Translations under genes and position numbers: made by a program
From: Nemertoderma westbladi
Taxonomy: Eukaryota; Xenacoelomorpha; Nemertodermatida; Nemertodermatidae
DNA length: 64,000 nt
Assembly: GCA_032718475.1 (NCBI GenBank)
Contig: JAUCBJ010006873.1
Span: 32,039 to 96,038 of the forward strand
Reading direction: 5' to 3'
Part shown: in pieces, positions 1-10,917 of the stretch
Layout of the letters: every line of letters starts with the position of its first letter
How positions within the stretch are numbered: the stretch's first letter is position 1
The notes under the pieces: model-generated
What the model was told of the DNA's origin: nothing
Databases searched by the model: none
What the model saw: the letters and a program-made list of their open reading frames with translations, nothing else

Positions 1-833
1 GGTATGTTATGCTATGATACATGATCTGTAGATCTGCTATGATACATTGGTTCAAAGTATTATCTCTCTTATGTTAGAAACAACCACAAATTCACCCCCA
101 CCCCTCACTACAATAATATTAATATTAAATTTATCTTTTATCTTTTATGTAATAGTACTTATTTTTTGAACATTTGTGCTATGGTTCTACCATACAATAC
201 TATTGTACTGGTGTACCTTATTGTGTAAGTTTAATAATAATAAAAGTATATTATGTAAGAGCGTAATAAATGTGTATTTGTTTTTTTTATTTTCTAGGTA
301 GTCGTTGGCGGGTTTTGTATTATAGAAAATCTATTTTTGTATTTGATTACATTATCATAGTAAATATAAGACGGAGGTCTAATTAAAAATATTTAATATA
401 TTCTACAGATAATATCATATTATATTATTATTAATTAGTCATAAGTAAACTATCATAAATTCTATAATGGGTACAAAATTTCACAGCGGGAATATAGTAA
501 ATAAGTATTCATTCAGCAATATTCCACAGGCTCACACTGAGAGAAAGGGAATCCATTATGGTATAATGTTGTTATCCCATGCAATACAGCCCAATGGTTG
601 GTGATTCAGTATTCTGATACCTGTGTACCGTATTTATTTCTATTAATTAACTATTTGTACAGTATTTATTCCTATTAATGTAGATTGTAACAGAGTTATA
701 GGAAGGGAAGTCATGTTGTTACCAGTACCGGCAGCCCTGTACTCTATGTACAGTCTAAACATAATAATTATGATAATATAATATAAAGGATATCTTATAT
801 TTCATTTTTAATATTTTAATATGCGGATCACGA
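1..833. other. AT-rich intergenic DNA, no gene seen
   Basis: There is no convincing coding frame, RNA gene or repeat structure here. The sequence is AT-rich with scattered short TA-rich runs. Confidence 0.5.
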
Positions 834-1062
834 TCATTTATTATTTACAGTAATATTTCCTCTAGAGTTAACAATTGTTGCTTTGTTGATAAAATCGAAT
901 TTATAGTTATTATTATTATCTATTACACCGAAGCAACCCTGAATAAAAGTGTCTGTGTAGTGCCAATCACTGTCAATGTAATCGCATAAAACACAAGATT
1001 TCAGTGGTCGACTTATGTTCCATCTCCAGTAATTGGTCTCCAGTTGCAGAGGCATGGTGGGA
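834..1062 (-). CDS. Candidate terminal exon, unknown protein
   Basis: On the minus strand an open frame of about 76 codons runs from just after a possible acceptor (ending CAAAG, near 1063) to a TGA at 834-836. The peptide is not low-complexity. It has three cysteines, several tryptophans and tyrosines (NYWRWN, DSDWHYTDTF) and a sequon NIT near the end, as expected of the tail of a secreted or membrane protein. No family is recognised. The acceptor would need a phase-1 upstream exon. The nearest candidate, at 11625-11732, ends in phase 1, but that match has a one-in-three chance of being accidental. It could also be a chance open frame. Confidence 0.25.
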
Positions 1063-1067
1063 CACAA

Positions 1068-2054
1068 GTTATCTTTGTAAATCTAATTTGACACTCTGGT
1101 GACGTTCATGTCGAAATATTATTTTGATATTAAATAACATAATCACTATAGAGGAAATGCTTGTAATGGGTTTATGGAAGCAGGTGTCATATGTAAGGTG
1201 TCTGCCAGTGATTGGCAGTTAGCGCTAGATTATCCATCTTGGGTACTATGGATTATATGGTTGTGTTATTATTTTTTTTCTCATGAGTGACATTTCTAGT
1301 AGAAATTATTATAGATTTCTTTCATTTGTATAATTGACTGTTTTATTATTTTTTTTCTGGAATTACAACCCAAATAATTTTTTACCTGGTTTTTATTCTA
1401 GGATAATATAAAAAAACTAAATAAATTTCTTGGATATTTCAAAGCATTGTAAAGTTCAAGTTTTCAAGTTTCAAAGCATGTATCCATTGCAGAAACACGC
1501 ACTGAATCCAATATTAATCCACTGATCATTACACTGATACACAGATTTTAATCAATATACAGAGACAGCCAAACAATATCAGAGTTGAAGAACACTGATA
1601 ATTTTCTTACAATATGAATGTCTAAAAAAATCATTATTAACCCACCTGATATGTCTATGTTCAGTCTGGAGGTTATCGATTTCTGAAAATTTCATAATGG
1701 ATTGAATTCTACCTGAATTGCGAATTTGGTATGAGAAGAGATTATAATATAAGACGTGCGCGTTTTGTTACACATCAGCGTTGGAAAACACTGACCTACA
1801 GCTGTAGGCTATATGGTACGGTACCGGTAGATTACTGACAAACTCCCAGTATTATATTTAGATTATTTGTTTACCGGTTTAAATTTAATTAATATAAAAT
1901 GCCATCACTATGATATCTCCGTTATTTCGTTGGGATAATATGCAGAGATTTATTTACCCCAACTTGATAATTTGTGGGCCCGTTGAGGCCAAAATGAAAG
2001 CCTTTATCGAAACCAATAATTAAAACAGTAGCTAAGCCGATGAAAAATTATCAA
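1068..2054. other. Intergenic DNA, nothing recognised
   Basis: AT-rich unique-looking sequence with many stops in all frames. No RNA gene or element termini were seen. Confidence 0.45.
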
Positions 2055-2087
2055 ATCTTTTCAGTTGTAAAATCCAATAAATCTGGA

Positions 2088-3105
2088 GAAAGCAATGAAA
2101 CATGAGGTAACTTGGTCAGCATGTAAAAAAGCAATGAAACCTGATGTAACTTGGTCAGAATCTAAAAAAGCAATGAAACATGATTTAACTTGGTGAATAT
2201 GTAAAAAAGCAATGAAACATGAGGTAACTTGCTCAACATGTAAAATAGTAATGAAACATGAGGTAACTTGGTCAGCATGTATAAAAGCAATGAAACATGA
2301 GGTAACATGGTCAACATGTAAAAAAGCAATGAAACTTGAGGTAACTTGGTCAGCATGTAAACAAGTAATGAAACATGAGGTAACTTGGTCAACATGTAAA
2401 AAGCAATGAAACATGAGGTAACATGGTCAACATGTAAAAAAGCAATGAAACTTGAGGTAACTTGGTCAGCATGTAAAAAAGCAATGAAATCTGAGGTAAC
2501 TTGGTCAGAATGTAAAAAAGCAATGAAACATGATTTAACTTGGTGAATATGTAAAAAAGCAATGAAACTTGAGGTAACTTGGTCAGCATGTAAACAAGTA
2601 ATGAAACATGAGGTAACTTGGTCAACATGTAAAAAGCAATGAAACATGAGGTAACATGGTCAACATGTAAAAAAGCAATGAAACTTGAGGTAACTTGGTC
2701 AGCATGTAAAAAAGCAATGAAATCTGAGGTAACTTGGTCAGAATGTAAAAAAGCAATGAAACATGATTTAACTTGGTGAATATGTAAAAAAGCAATGAAA
2801 CATGAGGTAACTTGCTCAACATGTAAAATAGTAATGAAACATGAGGTAACTTGGTCAGCATGTATAAAAGCAATGAAACATGAGGTAACATGGTCAACAT
2901 GTAAAAAAGCAATGAAACTTGAGGTAACTTGGTCAGCATGTAAACAAGTAATGAAACATGAGGTAACTTGGTCAACATGTAAAAAGCAATGAAACATGAG
3001 GTAACATGGTCAACATGTAAAAAAGCAATGAAACTTGAGGTAACTTGGTCAGCATGTAAAAAAGCAATGAAACTTGAGGTAACTTGGTCAGCATGTAGAT
3101 ATCCG
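2088..3105. repeat. 39-bp minisatellite with 583-bp higher-order repeat
   Basis: About 26 tandem copies of a 39-bp unit that starts GCAATGAAACATGAGGTAAC and ends in CATGTAAAAAA. Read on the plus strand it gives the 13-residue unit MKHEVTWSACKKA. Single-base variants (ACTTGG/ACATGG, CATGAG/CTTGAG, AACAAG/AAAAAG) come in the same order in two blocks: 2212-2409 and 2795-2992 translate identically. Recent amplification therefore happened in blocks of 583 bp. One unit in each block is 38 bp (AAAAGC instead of AAAAAAGC type change), which shifts the frame, so a long protein is unlikely. The array ends where the TTAA element begins at 3106. Confidence 0.9.
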
Positions 3106-3109
3106 TTAA

Positions 3110-4639
3110 CCCTATTAGTACCGGGCTATAAAATGTTGTACAAATACCGGGAGGGGGTCATATTGACCCCCCCCCCTCTAAAATCTACAAATATTTACGA
3201 AAACGTCTGATTTTTTGTTTGTAAGTACGTATCACTTGTCTGGATCCGACCGAAAAAAAAAATTTTCGAAAAAATGTACTGGGGTGGTTATATTGCAGCA
3301 CCAAAATTACAAGTAGTGCACAATTTTCACCAAATTTGAAAGTTACATTTTCGGCTAATTATTTTTCAATACAGGTTTTCTGGGGTGTAAAATACATTGG
3401 TAAATATTAAAAAATGATATGATTACTATAAATGGCTGTTTAGTCCTCTCTGCGTAGGAAAAAAATGAAAAAAACAAGTAACCAGCACTTTTCAGTTAGA
3501 ACACAAAATTTTTAATTCACTTATACGATGCTATAAATTCACATTTTCAGGTTTTCGAGGGCGCTAATATGCTAGATCATTGCTACTTGTATTTTTCGGC
3601 GTAATTTGGCAAATTTTGGTGCTAGCACCAAATTTCGTACCCATCACCAAAAAGTACAAGTTTGCAATGTCCAGTGCAGTTTTTATTGATTCCATCGGAT
3701 TCAGGACCCTCATAAACCTGTATAACGCAAGAAACAAGGTGATACTATCTACTTATCAATTTGCATATTTTCCAAAATTTGGTGCTGGCACAACAATTTT
3801 CACCCACCGGCGAAAAATACAAGTTTGACAACTCTTATGAAATTTTTACTGATTCCATTGAATTCAGAACCATCACAAACCTGTATAACGCAAGAAACAA
3901 GGTGACACAATCAATTGATATATTTGATGGTTTTCAAAATTTGGTGCTATCACCACATTTTGCACCCACATCCGAAAAATACAAGTTTGAGATGTCTAGT
4001 TCGATAATTATATTTTCCATTGAATTCAGAACAGCCATAAACCTCTAAAACGCAAGAAATAAATTCTCACAAGCAATTTTATCTATTGAATGGATTTTCA
4101 AAATTTCGTGCTAGCACCAAAATTTGCACACAGCACCGAAAAATACAAGTTTGATACGCTTGGTGCAACTCGTATATATTTCTTCGAATCCAGAAACCCA
4201 AAAAACCCCAATTGCGTAAAAAACAAGTTTCAAACGATCAATTTACAAAATTGACTTATTTCAAAATTTGGTGCTGGCACCAAAATTTGGCACCCACCGA
4301 AAAAAACAAGTTTAAAATTTCTAAATCAATTTATATGAATTCCATCAAATTTCTAACACCAAAATACCCGTGTAAATAAAAAATAGAGATGTTACAATTC
4401 ATATTTAATGAAATGTAATTTTCAAAAAACGTCTCAAAAAAAGTGCCAAAAGTAGGGTTAAAAAATGGTGCTATAACTCGAAAAGTACCCAATATTTTTG
4501 AAAACGGTTTTCACTACTAGGAAGACAATAGATTTTTAGGAAAAGTCATAAAATTTCAGATTCCCAACTGCGTTTGTTTCAGAATTATAATAAAAAAACC
4601 ACGGGAGGGGTCATATTGACCCCCCCCCCCGGGTTTAAT
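3110..4639. mobile_element. piggyBac-like non-autonomous element, copy 1
   Basis: Starts directly after a TTAA (3106-3109) with CCCTATTAGTACCGGG and is nearly identical along its length to 7315-8868. Its right end (CCCGGGTTTAAT) is cut off at 4639 by the 30-bp-TIR element. TTAA targeting and CCCTA termini are hallmarks of piggyBac transposons. No transposase is encoded, so it is a MITE-like passenger. Inside are about five diverged tandem units of roughly 160 bp, each with a GGTGCTAGCACCAAA-type palindrome (near 3617, 3781, 3948, 4110 and 4269). Both ends carry a GGTCATATTGACC palindrome next to a poly-C run. The family assignment rests on termini and target site only. Confidence 0.75.
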
Positions 4640-5142
4640 CGTGGGGCGGGTGGTAAAACGTCCTAAGTCTAAAAAAGTTGTTCTGAGAAAACACGTTTTT
4701 TGTTTACTATTTTAACAAAAATGCACATTTACACTGTTTTATTTCTCTTTCTAACTTTAAAAGGGTGTTGAATCGTTTTCTGATACCAGAAATACAGATA
4801 AACAGCCTCCTTGTAGGGCTTTTTGACAAATTTGCAACATAGGACGTTTTACCAATTTATATTTTAATGCGACATAGGACATTATATAACCAATCTTTTT
4901 TATGTTTATAACATAGGACGTTTTACCAACTTAAATATTTATGCGACATAGGACATTTTACAAACTTTTTTCCAAGAAGTTTCGCAAAGCCCCCCCCCCC
5001 CCCCCCCCCCTCCCCTCCGAATTATTAGGAGTAATATACAATTATACAAAGAAATGTTTTGTTGTTGTTTAATATTTATTGTTATTTTTCAATAGTTGTA
5101 TTGTTTATAACAAAATTATCTAAAGATAAACCAACATAAAGT

Positions 5143-7218
5143 TTAATCACTTTCAATTTCGTCATTTCCCGCAACTATGATATCATCATTCACGAATTGA
5201 GATTCCGACAGTGTTTCGTAATATGCCCCGTTTGTTTTTTATATAAGACCTTGTTGGCAAATATCAAGTAAATCTTTTTTTTTTCTTTAGACTAATCTTA
5301 CGGGGACCAGTGAAAGCTAGAGACAGAGATGGGAGATTCTTACCTGCTGCATAAACTTCTTTACCTGTAGCTTTTCCTTTAAAATTTTGCTTTTTCCCCT
5401 TTCCTTTACTACGTAGATTGCATCTGTCTCCAACTTTAGTTTCAACTTTTGGTTTAATTTCAACAACTTTAAATGGTTCATCCTCACTAAAGCTGTATTT
5501 AAACTGAATGATGTTAGTATTTGTTTTCTGAAACCTCATCCATTTGACCTTAAGCCAGTTAACATACTGTTTTTTCTGTTTTTTACAGCTCCGTTTATTT
5601 GCCGTTCATTACCAATTTGGTCACCGAACTGTTCACCATTACATTCACCAATACGTCCACCCCTTTCTTCAACGACCTGTTCACCCTCCGTCCACCAATA
5701 CATCAACCCCTTTGTTCAACGACCTGTTTACCACACCGTCCACCAATACATCCACCCATTTGTTCAACGACCTGTTCATCACTCCGTCCACCAATAAGTC
5801 CACCCCTTTCTTCACCGACCTGTTCAAAACTCCGATCCACCAATACATCCACCCCTTTCTTCAACGACCTGTTCACCACTCCGTCCACCAATACATCCAC
5901 CCCTTTGTTCAACGTCCTGTTCCTGTTCATCACTCCATCCACCAATAAATCTACCCCTTTCTTCACCGACCTGTTCACCACTCCGTCCACCAATACATCC
6001 ACCCCTTTGTTCAACGTCCTGTTCCTGTTCATCACTCCGTCCACCAATAAGTCTACCCCTTTCTTCACCGACCTGTTCAAAACTCCGTCCACCAATACAT
6101 CCACCCCTTTGTTCAACGACCTGTTCACCACTCCGTCCACCAATACATCCACCCCTTTGTTCAACGACCTGTTGACCACTCCGTCCACCAATACATCTAC
6201 CCCTTTGTTCAACGACCTGTTCACCACTCCGTCCACCAATAAGTCTACCCCTTTCATCACCGACCTGATCAAAACTCCGTCCACCAATACATCCACCCTT
6301 TTCTTCAACGACCTGTTCACCACTCCATCCACCAATACATCCACCCCTTTGTTCAACGACCTGTTCACAACTCCGTACACCAATACATCCACCCCTTTGT
6401 TCAACGACCTGTTCACAACTCCGTCCACCATTAAGTCTACCCTTTTCTTCACCGACCTGTTCACCACTCCGTCCACCAATACATCCACCCCTTTGTTCAA
6501 CGACCTGTTCACAACTCCGTCCACCATTAAGTCTACCCTTTTCTTCACCGACCTGTTCACCACTCCATCCACCAATACATCCACCCCTTTGTTCAACGAC
6601 CTGTTGACCACTCCGTCCACCAATAAGTCTACCCCTTTCTTCACCGACCTGTTCACCACTCCGTCCACCAATACATCCACCCCTTTGTTCAACGACCTGT
6701 TCACAACTCCGTCCACCAATAAGTCTACCCCTTTCTTCACCGACCTGTTCAAAACTCCGTTCACCAATACATCCACCCCTTTCTTCAATGACCTGTTCAC
6801 CACTCCGTCCACCAATACATCCACCCCTTTCTTCAACGACCTGTTCACCACTACATTCACCTATTCGTTCACACCTTCGCTCACCATTCACCTGTCCACC
6901 ACTCCCTACACCAACCTCTACACTGATCTGTTTTTCGACTGTATCATTGACACTAATGTCACTTATTACACGACGGTTAACAATAAGAACCTTACATAGT
7001 TTCTTGAAATCGTAGATATCACTTTGTTTTAACCAAGTGATCTTATATGGATTATTTCGCCTCGCTCCCAGAATTATATTTGTCCAATCATTAGGAACTT
7101 CTACTACCTGATTAGATTTAGCATACTCTATTGCGGAGTGCATGCTGTCCCCTTCCATATAGCTATGTCCACTTTCGATTTTTATCTTTGAATTAGTTCT
7201 GTCTAGAATACTAAACAT
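5143..7218 (-). pseudogene. Broken transposon-associated gene (GHSYMEGDSMHS protein)
   Basis: Two separated minus-strand segments look like parts of one protein. The first (about 7218-6960) contains GHSYMEGDSMHSAIEYAK, then a segment with WTNIILGARRNNPY and YDFKKLCKVL. The second (about 5560-5143) contains VNWLKVKWMRFQ and a basic stretch. This order resembles uncharacterised proteins that are abundant in invertebrate genomes and thought to be transposon-derived; that link is from memory and unverified. The 48-bp array lies between the segments, possibly in an intron, since a GT donor is visible at CTAT/GTAAGG. Near 5275 an A10 run shifts the frame. One A fewer would join the frame to DLLDICQQGLI, followed by an in-frame TAA and then a further open stretch to TAA at 5143-5145. 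The upstream part expected of a transposase is absent, so the gene is probably dead. Confidence 0.55.
5632..6860. repeat. 48-bp minisatellite inside the transposon gene
   Basis: About 25 tandem copies of a 48-bp unit. In the plus frame it reads TTPSTNTSTPLFNDLF (16 residues) and in minus frames GGCIGGRSGEQVVEQR or VDVLVDGVVNRSLNKG. Two main unit types alternate irregularly: one with AATACATCC...TTGTTCAACGAC and one with AATAAGTCT...TTCTTCACCGAC. The period is a multiple of three and the unit lacks stops in several frames, so long open frames on both strands (466, 464 and 385 codons) follow automatically and are not evidence of protein coding. The array sits between two halves of the broken gene. 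Confidence 0.9.
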
Positions 7219-7314
7219 TGCGACATTTTGGTCTTTCTGGAATCACTAAATGCCATTCAGCAACAAATACTAACTATTAATAGTAATGGAACTCCTGTCT
7301 TGACTGACCTTTAA

Positions 7315-8868
7315 CCCTATTAGTACCGGGCTATAAAATGTTGTACAAATACCGGGAGGGGGTCATATTGACCCCCCCCTCTAAAATCTACAAATATTTA
7401 CGAAAACGTCTGATTTTTTGTTTGTACGTAGGTATCACTTGTCTGGATCCGACCGAAAAAAAAAATTTTCGAAAAAATGTACTGGGGTGGTTATATTGCA
7501 GCACCAAAATTACAAGTAGTGCACAATTTTCACCAAATTTGAAAGTTACATTTTCGGCTAATTATTTTTCAATACAGGTTTTCTGGGGTGTAAAATACAT
7601 TGGAAAATATTAAAAAATGATATGATTACTATAAATGGCTGTTTAGTCCTCTCTGCGTAGGAAAAAAATGAAAAAAACAAGTAACCAGCACTTTTCAGTT
7701 AGAACACAAAATTTTTAATTCACTTATACGATGCTATAAATTCACATTTTCAGGTTTTCGAGGGCGCTGATTCTAATGGAATACATTTCTAATATGCTAG
7801 ATCATTGCTACTTGTATTTTTCGGCGTAATTTGGCAAATTTTGGTGCTAGCACCAAATTTCGTACCCATCACCAAAAAGTACAAGTTTGCAATGTCCAGT
7901 GCAGTTTTTATTGATTCCATCGGATTCAGGACCCTCATAAACCCGTATAACGCAAGAAACAAGGTGATACTATCTACTTATCAATTTGCATATTTTCCAA
8001 AATTTGGTGCTGGCACAACAATTTTCACCCACCGGCGAAAAATACAAGTTTGACAACTCTTATGAAATTTTTACTGATTCCATTGAATTCAGAACCATCA
8101 AAAACCTGTATAACGCAAGAAACAAGGTGACACAATCAATTGATATATTTGATGGTTTTTAAAATTTGGTGCTAGCACCACATTTTGCACCCACATCCGA
8201 AAAATACAAGTTTGAGATGTCTAGTTCGATAATTATATTTTCCATTGAATTCAGAACAGCCATAAACCTCTAAAACGCAAGAAATAAATTCTCACAAGCA
8301 ATTTTATCTATTGAATGGATTTTCAAAATTTCGTGCTAGCACCAAAATTTGCACACAGCACCGAAAAATACAAGTTTGATACGCTTGGTGCAACTCGTAT
8401 ATATTTCTTCGAATCCAGAAACCCAAAAAACCCAATTGCGTAAAAAACAAGTTTCAAACGATCAATTTACAAAATTGACTTATTTCAAAATTTGGTGCTG
8501 GCACCAAAATTTGGCACCCACCGAAAAAAAACAAGTTTAAAATTTCTAAATCAATTTATATGAATTCCATCAAATTTCTAACACCAAAATACCCGTGTAA
8601 ATAAAAAATAGAGATGTTACAATTCATATTTAATGAAATGTAATTTTCAAAAAACGTCTCAAAAAAAGTGCCAAAAGTAGGGTTAAAAAATGGCGCTATA
8701 ACTCGAAAAGTACCCAATATTTTTGAAAACGGTTTTCACTACTAGGAAGACAATAGATTTTTAGGAAAAGTCATAAAATTTCAGATTCCCAACTGCGTTT
8801 GTTTCAGAATTATAATAAAAAAAACACGGGAAGGGTCATATTGACCCCCCCCCCCGGGTTTAATAGGG
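7315..8868. mobile_element. piggyBac-like non-autonomous element, copy 2 (complete)
   Basis: A complete 1554-bp copy flanked by TTAA on both sides (7311-7314 and 8869-8872). The ends are CCCTATTAGTACCGGG on the left and CCCGGGTTTAATAGGG on the right, an imperfect inverted pair. It is nearly identical to 3110-4639 but has a 22-bp insertion relative to copy 1 near 7770-7792 and scattered substitutions. Short open frames within it match those in copy 1 and do not resemble a transposase. It lies inside the 30-bp-TIR element, just upstream of the surviving part of that element's gene. Confidence 0.85.
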
Positions 8869-9146
8869 TTAACGTGACAAAACGTCCTATGTTTCACTTT
8901 TAATTTGTTATTTGTAATCGTTTTTTCGACTTAGGACAACTTACCACCTTAAGTATAAAGTTAGGACGTTTTACCATCCGTAGCCTTAACTTAGGACAAC
9001 TGAAAATTTGCAAATAACTCCGTTAAACTGTTATTTTATCACTAATCCTTTGGTAGAAAGGAGGAAAATTCAATTTTATACCCGATTCACTCAAAACATG
9101 AATTTTGAGAAAATTTGACTTAGGACGTTTTACCACCCGCCCCACG

Positions 9147-10050
9147 ATATGGGAAAACTACTTACGCCAATTTCATATAAATTTAAATAAATATTGCCCA
9201 AGTAACTAAAATTAATTCCCGATATAAGAATTTTACAAAACAAAAATATTTTCTTAGAAAAAAACATAATATAGGGGATTGAACCCGGTTTCTCGAATTC
9301 CAAGTCCAACGCTCTACCGAGAGAGTAAAAGCGCAACAATGTATCAAATGAGCAAAAGCAAAGTGGAGATCAACAACAACAATACCAACAACAAACGGAG
9401 TGGCTACTAGAGGTCTCGTCGCTAAGTGGACCTAAAAATAGAGGTCTATTTCAGTTTGCCCTTGGACGCATTAATTGCAATTAGTAAAGCTACTAACTAG
9501 TTCGCCCTCTAGCGGGAAACGTTACAGTGCAGATGGAATACCGTCGCACGATGAGGACAAGATTCAGCTTAAATAGATTAAAATCACATAGATGGTAACT
9601 GGTTTACACTTTCAGACATTTTGCTCTCTAGCGGCAGACTGCAGAACTGCAGATGGATCTCTTCCTCGCAAAGACGCAGCGTGGTTTAGTAGATATGCAA
9701 ACCATATTGACCAATGTCCCGCACGTGATAGTTGAGATTTGTCGAATTTTTAAATTAAGTTTGAGAATTCGCCATATTGATGATTAGAAAGAAAGATAAT
9801 TTCTGCATGTGAAAGTGAATCCCGCCCTAAGTGCTCCAAAAATTTATTGACCGTTATTGAAAGAAGCATTCCAAAATGTAAAAATTGAGTATTAATTTAT
9901 GTCACGAATGGGAAATTTATAAATTTATTTTCGTACTTATGACCATATTCTTGAAAATTTGAAGTATTAGTTGTAAATAAATCGTTCGAATAAGTCATTT
10001 AACTATCGTCATCCTCATAAGAGATTATTGAATACCACAAGTAATTGTCG
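9147..10050. other. Intergenic DNA
   Basis: No protein gene seen. It holds the tRNA-like fragment at 9272-9334. The rest is unique-looking AT-rich sequence. Confidence 0.4.
9272..9334 (-). repeat. tRNA-like fragment (pseudogene or SINE head)
   Basis: The minus strand carries TCTCGGTAGAGCG, resembling a pol III A box, and GGGTTCAATCCCC, a good B box and T-arm. An anticodon-arm-like segment (TTGGACTTGGAATTCGA) lies between them. The acceptor-stem halves do not pair, so it is not a functional tRNA. It may be a tRNA pseudogene or the head of an old SINE. Confidence 0.45.
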
Positions 10051-10061
10051 CTGGCATTGGA

Positions 10062-10640
10062 TTGTTATATTGTGACACAGAAGCTCAGGTATTCTATTCT
10101 CACCAGATGGAGAAACTGAGTTTTTTAATTAATTGTAGTGTCAAAAGACGCGCAAGACTAAGCTCTTTCAGTTCAATCCGGATTGCATATAAATGCAACA
10201 AAGACCGAATTCATGACTTTGATGCGGATGGTAACTTGACAAATGACAACCATTGATAATAATCAACTAAGGAAGGTCGATGACTTCCAGTACCTTGGAT
10301 CACGGATAGAGAGAAGCAAAAAAGAAGTTAGGAAAGCAAAGGCTTGGGTAGCTCTATCAAAAATGGATACCATCTGGAAATCAGATCTCTCCAGGCACCT
10401 GAAGACTAAGTTCTTTCAAGTCACAGTGAAAAGTGTATTTTTATACGGGGGTTAGACCTGGACACTGACTAAATCACTTGAACACCGAATTGATGGTTTC
10501 TACACAAGACTACTAAGGGCAGCCCTAAACATCAGCTGGAGACAACACATGACAAACGCCGAGCTTTATGGTACACTACCACCTGTATCAACCACCCTCC
10601 GTGAACGCAGATTAAGACTTTGCCGTAAAAAGTTGTGTTA
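10062..10640 (+). pseudogene. RTE-like LINE fragment, C-terminal part of ORF2
   Basis: Coding remnants read KVDDFQYLGSRIERSKKE, then KAWVALSKMDTIWKSDLSRH, then TLTKSLEHRIDGFYTR and further TLRERRLRLC. This is the conserved region downstream of the reverse transcriptase in RTE-type non-LTR elements. A TAG interrupts the frame (the TAG of GGGGGTTAGACC, near 10453), and the first 150 bp are frameshifted. The same family is present inverted at 48270-48960. The copy is truncated at both ends. Confidence 0.75.
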
Positions 10641-10714
10641 AATATATTTTTTCCTGATTAACAATGTGATACATAAAACTGTTGCATATGGTAAACTGAG
10701 AAACGATATTTTAT

Positions 10715-10917
10715 ATCAAACAATTCATTTGAAAATTCAAATGGACAGTTTTGGATGTCATGTATGGGACATATTGATTAGGTATTGAAAGGAATTTACA
10801 TGAAAATGATTATTTATAATAATCATTTTCATGTAAATTCCTTTCAATACCTAATCAATATGTCCCATACATGACATCCAAAACTGTCCATTTGAATTTT
10901 CAAATGAATTGTTTGAT
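10715..10917. repeat. 203-bp near-perfect palindrome
   Basis: Positions 10715-10812 are the reverse complement of 10820-10917, with a 7-base spacer (TTTATAA). Each arm is about 98 bp with no mismatch seen by eye. The arms do not match other parts of the window. It could be a hairpin-forming mobile element, a repair product, or a fold-back artefact of sequencing or assembly. Confidence 0.9.

Larger units (their letters stand above)
4640..9146. mobile_element. 4.5-kb DNA transposon with 30-bp terminal inverted repeats
   Basis: The left end (4640-4669, beginning CGTGGGGCGGGTGGTAAAAC) is a perfect 30-bp inverted copy of the right end (9117-9146). It is bounded by AT on both sides, a possible 2-bp target duplication. 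Both subterminal regions repeat a short motif related to TTAGGACGTTTTACCA (4838-4970 on the left, 8877-9130 on the right), the arrangement expected of transposase-binding sites. It carries a broken minus-strand gene (5143-7218), a 48-bp minisatellite and a nested piggyBac-like element (7315-8868). A poly-C tract lies at 4990-5011. The superfamily is not identified. The element interrupts the right end of the older TTAA element. Confidence 0.75.

Noticed and set aside
5599-6999. A 466-residue Ser/Thr-rich repeat protein
   Set aside because: It is produced by the 48-bp array, which is also open on the opposite strand.
9272-9334. A functional tRNA gene
   Set aside because: A and B boxes are present but the acceptor stem does not pair.
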